NCBI GenBank assembly: GCA_023267975.1
Contig: JALNLA010000006.1
Span: 1-64,000, forward strand
DNA length: 64,000 nucleotides
Origin: Candidatus Terraquivivens ruidianensis
GTDB taxonomy: Archaea > Thermoproteota > Nitrososphaeria_A > Caldarchaeales > Wolframiiraptoraceae
Reading direction: 5' to 3'
Program-made: the position numbers and the translations under genes
Notes under the pieces: model-generated
Told to the model about the DNA's origin: nothing
What the model saw: only the letters and a program-made list of their open reading frames with translations
Database searches by the model: none
Shown here: positions 8,652-17,376 of the stretch, in pieces
How the letters are laid out: each line of letters starts with the position of its first letter
Position numbering within the stretch: position 1 is the stretch's first letter

Positions 8652-8948
8652 TTAGCTGGAACTCGTTTTGAGTCTCCTCTCGACTTCCTCGGCCGTAATT
8701 TCCGCCAATATTTTAAAGAACGTAGCCATCATTCCTAAAATGACAATGACATAGCCTACTATAATGAATGCAACAGACACTAGAGGATTAGCTATAGTAG
8801 GTATAGGAACACCAAACGGTCCGGGCTGCACGCTAATCCCTCCAACGGCGAATCCAACACCAATAATCACACCACCTATGATTCCCCATATTATCAGAAA
8901 GACGATATACATTATTGCTTTTTTAAAAGCCGTACCCCATGAAACCAT
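8652..8948 (-). CDS. Small membrane protein of unknown function
   Basis: This 98-residue protein has two strongly hydrophobic stretches (about residues 10-40 and 52-80), separated by a Pro/Gly-rich loop, and a charged C-terminal tail (AEEVERRLKTSSS) expected in the cytoplasm. I do not recognise a family. It stands alone between the mntP remnant and iscU, and no neighbour suggests a function. Base composition resembles the surroundings, and start and stop are clean. Confidence 0.6.
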   Translation of the reverse strand: MVSWGTAFKKAIMYIVFLIIWGIIGGVIIGVGFAVGGISVQPGPFGVPIPTIANPLVSVAFIIVGYVIVILGMMATFFKILAEITAEEVERRLKTSSS

Positions 8949-9058
8949 ACGCTCACAACTTTATCTTTTTATAATTGAAACATGTTTATATCCTTATCTG
9001 AGTCTTATGGAATGCTCTTATGTTATAATGCTGAACTCGTTGTCTCTTTGTCGGCATA

Positions 9059-9460
9059 TCATCCCTTGCTTAGATAAGATTCGATGCCTTTCTTTAAAGT
9101 TTCAAGCGGTAACGTGGCACACTTTATTCTTACAGGGCCGAGTTCCAAGCCTAGCATCTTCAGCAGCTCATGCTTTGTAAGCCTTAACGCCTCTTCTATC
9201 TCCTTACCCTTCACAAGCTCTGTTAACATCGATGCCGAGGCTTGGCTTATCATGCACCCCTGACCTTTAAAAGATATTGCAGAAATCTTGTTCCCGTCGA
9301 ATTTTAGGTAAAATTCCACATAATCGCCGCATAGCTTATTCGAGCCCTTTACCGTAATATCTGCATCCTTCATTTCTCCATAATTTCGTGGCTTTCTGTA
9401 GTGATCGAGAACACCCTTTGGGAAATTTTCTGACAAACGTATTCCCAAATGCTGATGCAC
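9059..9460 (-). CDS. iscU: IscU/SufU-type iron-sulfur cluster scaffold
   Basis: The scaffold assembles Fe-S clusters from sulfur supplied by a cysteine desulfurase. Its three conserved cysteines are visible: NKLCGDYVEF (Cys44, with Asp46), GQGCMISQAS (Cys69) and RIKCATLPLETL (Cys114). The GTG at 9460 gives 133 residues; a TTG at 9448 would match homologues that begin close to the HYRKPRNYGE segment, and a TATA-like TTATAAAA on this strand (about 9470-9477) favours the later start. It is divergent from sufS, its likely sulfur donor. Confidence 0.88.
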   Translation of the reverse strand: MHQHLGIRLSENFPKGVLDHYRKPRNYGEMKDADITVKGSNKLCGDYVEFYLKFDGNKISAISFKGQGCMISQASASMLTELVKGKEIEEALRLTKHELLKMLGLELGPVRIKCATLPLETLKKGIESYLSKG

Positions 9461-9546
9461 ATGGCCATTTTATAAATGTAGCAGGCATCATCTTCGTGAA
9501 TCAAAACCTTAAAAACATCAAAACAAAAACCGTTCTTCAGACCGTG

Positions 9547-10785
9547 ATGAAAGAAGTTTTCGAGTTGGGTAACAGAGTAAGGGAAGACTTCCCGATACTG
9601 AAAAGGCTAGTAAAAGGCAAGCCCCTTGTCTACCTAGATTCTGCAGCGACAACGCAAAAACCTATACGGGTAATTGAGGCTATAAAAAATTATTATGAGA
9701 AGTTTAACGCGAATGTCCACAGAGGGGTTTATAGCATAGCCGAGGAGTCTACCGCTGCTTATGAAGAAGCCAGGGAGAAGGTTGCACGCCTCATAAATGC
9801 TAGGAGCCCTCGCGAGATCGTATTCACTAGGAATGCGACTGAGGCAATAAACCTTGTGATGTATGGTTGGGGACAAAAGAATGTACAACAAGGCGATGTA
9901 CTACTAACGACCGAGATGGAGCATCATAGTAACTTGTTACCGTGGCAAACTCTCTCTAAACTGAAGGGAGCAGACCTTAGGTTTATTGGCTTTGACGAAG
10001 AAGGTCTTTTGAAGCTTGAAGAGCTTGATAACTACAAAAACAAAAGCGTAAGATTGTTCGCGTTCACACTAGCCTCAAACGTTCTTGGGACAATTAATCC
10101 AGCATACGAGCTTGTTAAATACGCTAAAGAAGTGGGAGCAATAACTGTTGTTGATGCCGCTCAAGCCGTACCCCATATGCTAATCGACGTACAACAACTG
10201 GACTGCGACTTCATGGCTTTCTCGGGACACAAGATGCTCGGCCCGATGGGCATAGGAGTGTTGTATGGAAAAGAAAAGCTCCTTGAAGAGATGGAACCTT
10301 TCATGGTTGGCGGCGAGATGGTTAAAGCAGTGAACTTTAGAAGCTCAGAGTGGAACGATATACCTTGGAAGTTTGAGGCCGGTACACCGAACGTTGAGGG
10401 CGCGGTAGGTCTGGCTGCGGCTATCGACTACCTGCAACGGATAGGCATGGATGCCGTCAGAAAGTATGAGATTAAACTAACAGAGTATGCTTTGGATAAG
10501 CTCGTGCGTATAGATGGGGTTATATATTATGGCCCAAAATCTCCAGAGCAAAGATGCGGACTAGTATCCTTTAACCTTAAGGGCATACATTCACACGATA
10601 TAGCAACGCTTTTGGATAAGGATGGGATTGCTATAAGAGCTGGACATCATTGTGCGATGCCCCTACATAATAGACTCGGCATACTCGCGTCTGCCAGAAT
10701 AAGCTTCTACATCTATAACATACCATCGGAGATTGATTTGCTAGCTAAGAGTCTAGAGAAGATAAAGAAGTTATTAGGGACCTGA
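9547..10785 (+). CDS. sufS: Cysteine desulfurase (SufS/CsdA group)
   Basis: This PLP enzyme converts cysteine to alanine and passes the sulfur on as persulfide. The PLP lysine is in FMAFSGHKMLGPMG (about residue 227) and the active-site cysteine is in RAGHHCAMPLHN (about residue 368), the pattern of the SufS class. The frame is open upstream to 9388, but that part overlaps iscU antisense; ATG 9547 gives the usual length (412 residues) and lies just after a TTAAAAAC element (9509-9516). Together with the divergent iscU it would serve the many Fe-S proteins of the window. Confidence 0.92.
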   Translation: MKEVFELGNRVREDFPILKRLVKGKPLVYLDSAATTQKPIRVIEAIKNYYEKFNANVHRGVYSIAEESTAAYEEAREKVARLINARSPREIVFTRNATEAINLVMYGWGQKNVQQGDVLLTTEMEHHSNLLPWQTLSKLKGADLRFIGFDEEGLLKLEELDNYKNKSVRLFAFTLASNVLGTINPAYELVKYAKEVGAITVVDAAQAVPHMLIDVQQLDCDFMAFSGHKMLGPMGIGVLYGKEKLLEEMEPFMVGGEMVKAVNFRSSEWNDIPWKFEAGTPNVEGAVGLAAAIDYLQRIGMDAVRKYEIKLTEYALDKLVRIDGVIYYGPKSPEQRCGLVSFNLKGIHSHDIATLLDKDGIAIRAGHHCAMPLHNRLGILASARISFYIYNIPSEIDLLAKSLEKIKKLLGT

Positions 10786-10821
10786 ATCAATACGTTAGAT
10801 AGATATACCGAAGAAAAGAGG

Positions 10822-11250
10822 CTAGATTTTTCTAATACTACTCTTTGCTCCACAAATATCACATTGTAAAAACCTAAACCTTTTCTCCGCCTCAATTTTT
10901 GTGTCAATACCACCACACACTGGGCACTTAACAAACTCCTTCAGGTATATCTCGAGCAACCTCCTAATTTCGTCGTTTGAAAGCTTACCTTGGATTGTTA
11001 ACCTTTCACCTTCCAAAACACCAGCTTTGCCAGATTCTTTGAATATGAACCTAGCCAGGTGCTGCGGGTCTCTGTTTAAGGTTTCGGCAAGGTGTCTGAA
11101 GTTAGTTATTATCGTATGCTTGGCCGTTTGCATTATAGTTGGCCTCAGCTCCAATACCCTATCACCAGACTTGCCGGTAACCGTCTTAACTTCAGCCATT
11201 ACCCTTTCCAGCATTCTAAGGTAGGCCTCTTTCGTACTAATGTCCACCAT
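10822..11250 (-). CDS. Translation initiation factor aIF2, beta subunit
   Basis: aIF2 carries initiator tRNA to the small ribosomal subunit. The 142-residue protein has the alpha-beta core (TNFRHLAETLNRDPQHLARF) and a C-terminal zinc ribbon with CPVCGG and CDICGA, followed by the typical SSIRKI tail. Size and architecture are those of archaeal aIF2-beta. It converges with sufS, leaving 36 bp between stops. Confidence 0.93.
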   Translation of the reverse strand: MVDISTKEAYLRMLERVMAEVKTVTGKSGDRVLELRPTIMQTAKHTIITNFRHLAETLNRDPQHLARFIFKESGKAGVLEGERLTIQGKLSNDEIRRLLEIYLKEFVKCPVCGGIDTKIEAEKRFRFLQCDICGAKSSIRKI

Positions 11251-11302
11251 ATCTCACTTCTGAAAGCTTAATGTAGGGTAGATTTAACTATTTGATTTTT
11301 AG

Positions 11303-12625
11303 CTACTGCTCTTCTAAGCGTTTCACAATAAGCACATGTCCTTCCTTGCCGATAACTAAGGCCTTACTTCCAGGTTTTATCGCCTCTTGTGACTTTGCCA
11401 TCCAATACTCGCCCGAGTGCTTAACAAAGCCATGCTTATCCGGCCCTAACTCATCTACTACGTAAACTATTTCGTTAATTATATCCTTAAGCAACGGCCT
11501 CCGTCTCCTTGCCCTTACAACTTTATACACCATGAACAGCGTAAAACCGCCTATCACTAACGCTGAGCCGATGACCGCACCAAAGAAAATCCTGTAAAAA
11601 TCCTCGCTTGCTAACCATTGTGCGCTACCGAGGGGTATTAAAAGCAGGCTTCCGATAATTATGAATAAGAAACCAGAACCACCAAGGATGCCGAATCCTG
11701 GTGTATAGGCTTCCGCTATCATAAGAATCGAGCCCAGTATCAAGAACAAAAGGGCCGCTATGTTAACGTTAAATCCTAACCCTATTAGGCCGAGTATAAG
11801 CAGGAAAGCACCAATTATTTCCGCGAAATGACCGGGGGCTGATATGCCGAATATCAATGCGTAAAGACCTATGAGAAAAGCTAAGGATGCGATTATAGGG
11901 TCACTCATCACACTCAGCAACATCGTCTTTAGACTTGGCCCATATTGATGCACTACGGCTCCCGTGGTATCCAGCACTATGTTCTGACCTAGTACCTCTA
12001 CACTTCTTCCATTTATTTTTGCTAACAACTCATCTATTCCCGATGCTATAACCTCTACTACCCCATACCTTAGCGCTAACTCCTCGTTTAGGTTTAGGTT
12101 GTGCGTAACGAAGAGTTTCGCTGCAGTCTCGTTTCGTCCATGCATCCTAGCCCTTTCTGCGATGTAAGCCGTAAGGGCGTTTATCGTCTTTTCGTCCTGA
12201 ATAGGTTCAGAGTTACCAAATGGCGAGTAGCTCACAGGTTGGCTCGAGCCGATAAGGGTGTAAGGCGCCATTGCTGCAACGTGCGATGCCAAAAGTATAA
12301 GAGTCCCTGCGGACCAGCTTTTACCCCCGGACGGATAAACATAAACGATGACGGGTATCTGGGAGTGCTCTATCATATTCACTATCTCAAAAGTTGCAGA
12401 AAGCAAACCACCTGTCGTATCTATCGTTATAAGGAGCGTACCATACCCATTTGCATTCGCATACTCCAAGGCTTCCTTGACTAAATTTGATGTGGCGGTA
12501 GTTATTGTACCCTCTATCTTAACAGCAAGCACTTTAGGTTGTTCAGAGTTAGCCGAGTTTATCTGAAAGAAAAAGAGAGCAACTAACAATAACGTTAGTA
12601 GAATTGGAATAATTCTATGTTTCAT
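11303..12625 (-). CDS. NfeD-type membrane-bound ClpP-class serine protease
   Basis: The protein (440 residues) starts with a signal/anchor segment (RIIPILLTLLLVALFFF), then a ClpP-like protease domain with SGGKSWSAGTLILLASH, where the Ser of SAGT is the expected nucleophile, and a Lys in KTINALTAYIAERAR as probable general base (Ser-Lys dyad as in the Pyrococcus stomatin-operon protease). Several transmembrane helices and a C-terminal OB-like NfeD domain follow. Its ATG overlaps the stop of the stomatin gene by 4 bp, a widely conserved pairing. These proteases are reported to cleave the stomatin C-terminus. Confidence 0.88.
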   Translation of the reverse strand: MKHRIIPILLTLLLVALFFFQINSANSEQPKVLAVKIEGTITTATSNLVKEALEYANANGYGTLLITIDTTGGLLSATFEIVNMIEHSQIPVIVYVYPSGGKSWSAGTLILLASHVAAMAPYTLIGSSQPVSYSPFGNSEPIQDEKTINALTAYIAERARMHGRNETAAKLFVTHNLNLNEELALRYGVVEVIASGIDELLAKINGRSVEVLGQNIVLDTTGAVVHQYGPSLKTMLLSVMSDPIIASLAFLIGLYALIFGISAPGHFAEIIGAFLLILGLIGLGFNVNIAALLFLILGSILMIAEAYTPGFGILGGSGFLFIIIGSLLLIPLGSAQWLASEDFYRIFFGAVIGSALVIGGFTLFMVYKVVRARRRRPLLKDIINEIVYVVDELGPDKHGFVKHSGEYWMAKSQEAIKPGSKALVIGKEGHVLIVKRLEEQ

Positions 12626-13449
12626 TCTTTAGATCCTTTCTCCTCCTTACTCATCCCTCTTACAATACCAACCATGCTTGCCAACGAAGATGCGTCTGTA
12701 GTCGTTGTTACCACGACAAGGTTTCGCTCCCTAGCAATATCTGTTAAAGTCTGCAACTCCCTTAGACGTAACGAAATAGGTTGCTCGCTATATTGTTTCG
12801 CTGCTGCTGCTAACTTCTCAGAGGCCAGCAATTCGCCCTCGGCTATGATGATCCTAGAGCGCTTCTCCCTTTCTGCCTCTGCTTGCTTGGCTATTGCCCT
12901 AACCATCGTTTCGGGCATCGTTATATCTTTTAACGCAACCATGCTAACCTTTATTCCCCAAGGTTCTGTAAGTTCATCAACTATGCCGCTGATTCTCTTC
13001 CCAAGCTCCTCCCTCCTAGTAAGCAACTCATCGAGTTCAACCTGCCCAAGCACGTCCCTCAAAGTTGTTTGGGCTAGAAGGTTAGTCGCCGCCACATAGT
13101 TCTCAACTTGGAGGACAGCTTTTGCTGGGTCGATGACACGGTAATAAACAGCGGCATCCACATCAACGCTCACGTTATCTTTGGTCACAACCTTCTGCCT
13201 TGGAATATCAACAACGACTGTTCGTAAGTCTACTTTAACGAATCTGTCAACTATTGGAATCAAGAAAAATAGACCCGGACCTTTAGCCCCAACAAAACGA
13301 CCTAACCTGAAGATGATACCGCGCTCATATTCCCTAACAACTTTAATGGAGGCGGATAAAATTATGATGATGAGCATTACGACAAAGAAGTATGCGATAG
13401 CTTCTGCAGGACCTAATTGTAGCGTAACTATTTCTGATAGGTTGCTCAT
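12622..13449 (-). CDS. Stomatin/prohibitin-like SPFH protein
   Basis: An N-terminal membrane helix (AYFFVVMLIIIILSASI) is followed by an SPFH domain with the typical YERGIIFRLGRFVGAKGPG and the VDAAVYYRVIDP region, then a charged helical tail. SPFH proteins oligomerise on the membrane and organise partner proteins. At 275 residues it is normal length. It is the first gene of a two-gene operon with the NfeD protease and probably its substrate. A TATA-like element lies upstream at 13481-13488. Confidence 0.9.
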   Translation of the reverse strand: MSNLSEIVTLQLGPAEAIAYFFVVMLIIIILSASIKVVREYERGIIFRLGRFVGAKGPGLFFLIPIVDRFVKVDLRTVVVDIPRQKVVTKDNVSVDVDAAVYYRVIDPAKAVLQVENYVAATNLLAQTTLRDVLGQVELDELLTRREELGKRISGIVDELTEPWGIKVSMVALKDITMPETMVRAIAKQAEAEREKRSRIIIAEGELLASEKLAAAAKQYSEQPISLRLRELQTLTDIARERNLVVVTTTTDASSLASMVGIVRGMSKEEKGSKE

Positions 13450-13480
13450 ATTAAATTGAATCTTAATCGCACTACATAAA

Positions 13481-13488
13481 GTTTATAA
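13481..13488 (-). promoter_or_regulatory. TATA box of the stomatin-NfeD operon
   Basis: On the minus strand the sequence reads TTATAAAC, about 32-39 bp before the ATG at 13449, so the transcript would begin about 10 nt before the start codon. The same bases could be read as TTTATAAG for the divergent ahcY. Confidence 0.45.
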
Positions 13489-13557
13489 GAGCCGTACCAC
13501 AAAGTCTTTAGGCCAGCGATTGTTTAAAACGTAAGCAAGAACGGAGGCTTCAAGCGT

Positions 13558-14871
13558 TTGCGGGAATTCTGGATAAAAGACCCGAGCTACGTAAGCGAAG
13601 GCAGGAAAAAGTTGGACTGGGCAGAAGGACAGATGAAAGTGTTAATGAAAATTAGGGAGAGATTTCAGAAGGACAAACCGCTTAAGAATCAGAAGATAAG
13701 CGCCTGTCTGCATATCACAAAAGAAACGGGTGTCTTAGTAAAGACGTTAGTAGAGGGTGGTGCTCAGGTTAGTTTATGTCCCTCCAACCCGCTCAGTACC
13801 CAAGACGAAGTAGCGGCAGCGTTAGTTGAAGATGGGGTAAAGGTTTATGGTTTTAGAGGCTTAACCTCTAAAGAATACTACGAATGCATAGGGTATGCGC
13901 TTCTACATAAGCCTGTGATAACTATGGATGATGGTGCCGATTTGGTATCCACTCTGCACAAGCTAACGTACGGCATTAGGGGTATAGATGTAGAATATGT
14001 GAAGGGAGTTCTCGGAGACCTTGGTGAAGATTTGATCAACGGAGTTATTGGTGGTACGGAGGAAACCACGACAGGTGTCATAAGGTTAAGAGCCCTCGAG
14101 AGAAAAGGTATGCTGAAGTACCCAATAATTGCCGTCAACGATGCTAAATCAAAAAACTTATTCGATAATCCTATCGGAACAGGTCAGTCAGCTCTAGATG
14201 GCATCATGAGGGCTACGAATGTACTTTTTGCGGGTAAAGACGTTGTCGTCGTAGGTTTTGGTCAGGTAGGCTCCGGTATAGCTGAAAGGGCTAGGGGCTT
14301 GGGAGCTAGAGTCACCGTCGTCGAGGTTAATCCTATAAGGGCTTTAAAGGCCGTAATGTATGGTTTCAACGTTAACACCTTATCAAAGGCTGCAGAATAT
14401 GGTGACATATTCATAACGGCTACCGGAAACATTAACGTCGTTAGGGGCGAACATTTTGAGAAGATGAAGGATGGAGCAATCCTTGCAAACGCTGGACACA
14501 TGGATGTAGAAATTTCAAAGAGAGAATTGGAGATGTTAGCAAAAGAAAAAGTGGAGGTTAGTAAACTCTTAACATTTTTCAGAATGATGGACGGCAGGAG
14601 GATATACTTGCTTGGTGATGGAAGGCTGGTCAACCTCGTGTGCGCCGAAGGTCATCCATCGGAGGTCATGGACCTTTCGTTCTCACTTCAAGCACTATGT
14701 GTAGAGTTTATCATAAAAAATAAAGATAAGCTGGAGAAAAAGGTTACGGTAGTTCCAGAAGACATTGACAAAGAAGTTGCGCGGCTTAAGCTTGATACTA
14801 TGAATATCGCAATCGAAGAGCTTACTGAGGAGCAGAAAAGATATCTAACCGAATGGCAAGTCGGTACATAA
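13558..14871 (+). CDS. ahcY: S-adenosylhomocysteine hydrolase
   Basis: The enzyme splits S-adenosylhomocysteine into adenosine and homocysteine, relieving product inhibition of methyltransferases. The sequence shows LVKTLVEGGAQVSLCPSNPL, the NAD-binding loop VVGFGQVGSGIAERARGLG (about residues 229-247) and the C-terminal CAEGHPSEVMDLSF. At 437 residues it is the archaeal length. The start is TTG 13558, with GGAGG at 13542-13546 eleven bases upstream. Several SAM-dependent methyltransferases (Trm1, FtsJ, fibrillarin) lie elsewhere in the window but are not linked. Confidence 0.95.
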   Translation: MREFWIKDPSYVSEGRKKLDWAEGQMKVLMKIRERFQKDKPLKNQKISACLHITKETGVLVKTLVEGGAQVSLCPSNPLSTQDEVAAALVEDGVKVYGFRGLTSKEYYECIGYALLHKPVITMDDGADLVSTLHKLTYGIRGIDVEYVKGVLGDLGEDLINGVIGGTEETTTGVIRLRALERKGMLKYPIIAVNDAKSKNLFDNPIGTGQSALDGIMRATNVLFAGKDVVVVGFGQVGSGIAERARGLGARVTVVEVNPIRALKAVMYGFNVNTLSKAAEYGDIFITATGNINVVRGEHFEKMKDGAILANAGHMDVEISKRELEMLAKEKVEVSKLLTFFRMMDGRRIYLLGDGRLVNLVCAEGHPSEVMDLSFSLQALCVEFIIKNKDKLEKKVTVVPEDIDKEVARLKLDTMNIAIEELTEEQKRYLTEWQVGT

Positions 14872-14872
14872 G

Positions 14873-15232
14873 TTAAAGACGTTCGTAGTTTTCCTTAAGC
14901 CATTTTGCGACCTGTCTGAGCGTTGGACTGCTTGAAACGTTTATAACACTAGCCTCAGGACCTTTCTCAATTAAAATCTTATCCTGATATCCAGGCATAA
15001 GCGTGAACGATATGGACGTCCAATACATCCTACCCTTCGTCAACTCCTCAGCAAAGAACTCCGCTGAAGGCGATAGAGGGGCTGGTAAAAATAGCACACC
15101 TTCAGCCCAGAAAAGGACGGCGGGTTGACCGGGAGCAAGTATCAGACTTTGTAACAACTCTGATGGTGATTTGTATTTTATGCATTCCAGTATTATAAGC
15201 TGCTGAATTGGTCTGTATATTATTTCAACCAT
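14873..15232 (-). CDS. Conserved-looking hypothetical protein
   Basis: A 119-residue soluble protein, without membrane segments, beginning MVEIIYRPIQQLIILE. A hydrophobic core stretch (PAVLFWAEGVLFLPAPL) and a C-terminal helix (SPTLRQVAKWLKENYERL) suggest a compact alpha/beta fold. I do not recognise a family. It converges with ahcY with one base between the stops and lies just downstream of the hydroxyacyl-CoA dehydrogenase fusion, with which it does not share a strand-specific overlap. Confidence 0.6.
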   Translation of the reverse strand: MVEIIYRPIQQLIILECIKYKSPSELLQSLILAPGQPAVLFWAEGVLFLPAPLSPSAEFFAEELTKGRMYWTSISFTLMPGYQDKILIEKGPEASVINVSSSPTLRQVAKWLKENYERL

Positions 15233-15268
15233 ATTAAAAATTTACCATGAGATCCTAAAGATAAACGT

Positions 15269-17245
15269 TTATTCCCCTATAAAGTTTGTTTTCCTTTTAT
15301 TCAAAAAGGCCGATATACCTTCGACAGCATCTTTTGTCATGAACAACGATGCAAAGGACGATGCCTCGAACGCTAATCCCTCCTCAAGGAAGCCGTGACG
15401 TGTAAGCCTAATCACGTTCTTCGCCGTCATGATAGCGATTGGCGGTGCTTCAGCCAATTTTTGGGCAAACTTCCTTACCTCCTCATCCAATCTTTCAGGC
15501 TGCACAACGTAATTGACTAAACCGATTCTTAACGCTTCTTCGCTCTTCAACCTTTCACCGAGCATTATGAGCTCCTTCGCTTTAGCTTCGCCTATAATCT
15601 TTGGAAGCCTCTGCGTTCCACCCCCTCCCGGGATTAGTCCTAATCTTATTTCAGGTAATCCAAGCTCCGCTCTATTGCTTGCAATCCTAAAATCACAGCC
15701 CAAAGCTAATTCGAACCCACCACCCAACGCATAACCGTCTATGACGGCCACAACAGGTTTTGGAAACGTCTCCAATTTGTTAACGACTTCTTGCAATCTT
15801 TTTGAGACACGTAATGCATCCAACGGCTTTAAGTTAACGAATGTCGATATATCAACACCTACGCAGAACGACTTACCATCAGGACTTCCTTTTATGAGTA
15901 CGACCCTTACATCTCTATCCGTCGATAACTCTTCAAGCACACTCGAAAGCTCATCCAGCATCTTTAACGATAACGCATTTAACTTTTCTGGTCTGTTAAG
16001 TACAATCCATGCGAGGGGCGGTTCCAAAATTATTCTTATCTCTTCTAAAATTTTACAATCGCAGGCATACTCATAAAAACCTCTACGTGTCTTTACACCG
16101 AGCCTGTTGCTAGCTACCATCTCCTCCAGAAGAGGGTTAGGCGCATAATATTCACCGTACTTTGATTGTTTTGTCTTTAAAACTTGCACGAGCACGTCTA
16201 TGCCCCATTTGTCAGCCATCTGCAAAATTCCCTCAGGAAAGTTTAACCCTAAAACGACCGCTTTGTCAAGCTCTTCTTTATCAACGACATCATTCCTCAG
16301 CAACCAAGCAGCGGCATTTACTGCAGGTGCAAATATTTCCTCGAGCCTAACCTTATCTGCAAGTTCGGAAGGAATTTTTGGTTTTTCCCATAGACCCTCA
16401 GCATAATTATAGAACCCCTTACCGCTCTTTTTGCCATACCATCCATTCTTATAGTACTCTTCAAAAAGCGGGGACACGATAACGCCTTTATCTCTGTCTT
16501 GGATCGCTTTACCAGCAGAATAAAGGACGTCGATACCAACATAGTCCGATAATTCGAACAAACCCATAGGAAGCTTAGCCTTGTACTTAGTCGCAGAATC
16601 TATTTCAAGTATCGAGGCCTCGCCACGGTATACAATCCAAGCGGCCTCCTGAATAAGAGCTTCGAGCACCCTATTCACGACGAAACCTGGTACGTCCTTC
16701 TTGCATAATATTGCATGCTTACCTAAAGTTTTAACGAAGGCCAGAACAGACTCCACGGTTTGCCTTGAAGTTCTATCACTGGACACTATTTCGACCAAAG
16801 GCATGAGGACTGGAGGGTTGAAAAAGTGTATCCCAATCACTTTATCAGGTCTAGATGTAACAGCCGCTATTTCAGAGATAGGTAAAGAACTCGTATTCGT
16901 ACCCAAAATAGATTCAGGATGTGCTATTTTGTCAAGTTTTGAGAAAATTTCCTTTTTTAATTCTAAGTTTTCAGGGATAGCCTCTATTATCAATTTAGAA
17001 TCCTTCACTGCCTCTGCCAAGCTTGTTGTCGTCTTGAGTCTGTTAAGCGTTAAGGTTAAACCAGCGCCGTCCAGCTTTCCCTTTTCCACCATCTTTCGTA
17101 AGCTCCATTCTATCTTCTTAACGGCTTCCTGAAGGATTTCGTTACTTATATCGCACAAAAAAACATCGTATCCGTTGAGTGCTGCAATCTCGGCAATCCC
17201 ATGGCCCATTGTGCCTGCCCCGATAACAGTAATTTTATCGAACAC
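15269..17245 (-). CDS. Bifunctional 3-hydroxyacyl-CoA dehydrogenase / enoyl-CoA hydratase
   Basis: The N-terminal half has the NAD motif VIGAGTMGHGIAE (residues 7-19), HFFNPPVLMPLVEIV and tandem C-terminal dehydrogenase domains. The second half, from about residue 405, is a crotonase with GGGFELALGCDFRIASN and LGLPEIRLGLIPGGGGTQRL. This domain order, dehydrogenase first, is the archaeal one; such fusions convert crotonyl-CoA to acetoacetyl-CoA in the 3-hydroxypropionate/4-hydroxybutyrate cycle, or act in beta-oxidation. The other cycle enzymes are not in this window, so the direction in vivo is open. It starts with GTG at 17245 and is divergent from citrate synthase. Confidence 0.92.
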   Translation of the reverse strand: MFDKITVIGAGTMGHGIAEIAALNGYDVFLCDISNEILQEAVKKIEWSLRKMVEKGKLDGAGLTLTLNRLKTTTSLAEAVKDSKLIIEAIPENLELKKEIFSKLDKIAHPESILGTNTSSLPISEIAAVTSRPDKVIGIHFFNPPVLMPLVEIVSSDRTSRQTVESVLAFVKTLGKHAILCKKDVPGFVVNRVLEALIQEAAWIVYRGEASILEIDSATKYKAKLPMGLFELSDYVGIDVLYSAGKAIQDRDKGVIVSPLFEEYYKNGWYGKKSGKGFYNYAEGLWEKPKIPSELADKVRLEEIFAPAVNAAAWLLRNDVVDKEELDKAVVLGLNFPEGILQMADKWGIDVLVQVLKTKQSKYGEYYAPNPLLEEMVASNRLGVKTRRGFYEYACDCKILEEIRIILEPPLAWIVLNRPEKLNALSLKMLDELSSVLEELSTDRDVRVVLIKGSPDGKSFCVGVDISTFVNLKPLDALRVSKRLQEVVNKLETFPKPVVAVIDGYALGGGFELALGCDFRIASNRAELGLPEIRLGLIPGGGGTQRLPKIIGEAKAKELIMLGERLKSEEALRIGLVNYVVQPERLDEEVRKFAQKLAEAPPIAIMTAKNVIRLTRHGFLEEGLAFEASSFASLFMTKDAVEGISAFLNKRKTNFIGE

Positions 17246-17336
17246 GTTTTTTGTCTTTATATCGGCAAATATAAGGCTTTGAGGGGAGTTTCTTGAATTA
17301 TTAAATTTTGCATAAAAAATTGTGTAAATATTAAAA

Positions 17337-17344
17337 TTTTATAC
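17337..17344 (+). promoter_or_regulatory. Probable TATA box of citrate synthase
   Basis: TTTTATAC lies 33-40 bp before the TTG at 17377, in a very AT-rich 131-bp divergent intergenic region. Another TATA-like run (TTATATAA, 17358-17365) is too close to the start codon to give a normal leader. Confidence 0.4.
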
Positions 17345-17376
17345 GTCTCTTTATCATTATATAAGTTTGACGGAAG

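Noticed and set aside
9388-9546. N-terminal extension of SufS from 9388
   Set aside because: It overlaps iscU on the other strand and has no family likeness; ATG 9547 gives the normal SufS start.
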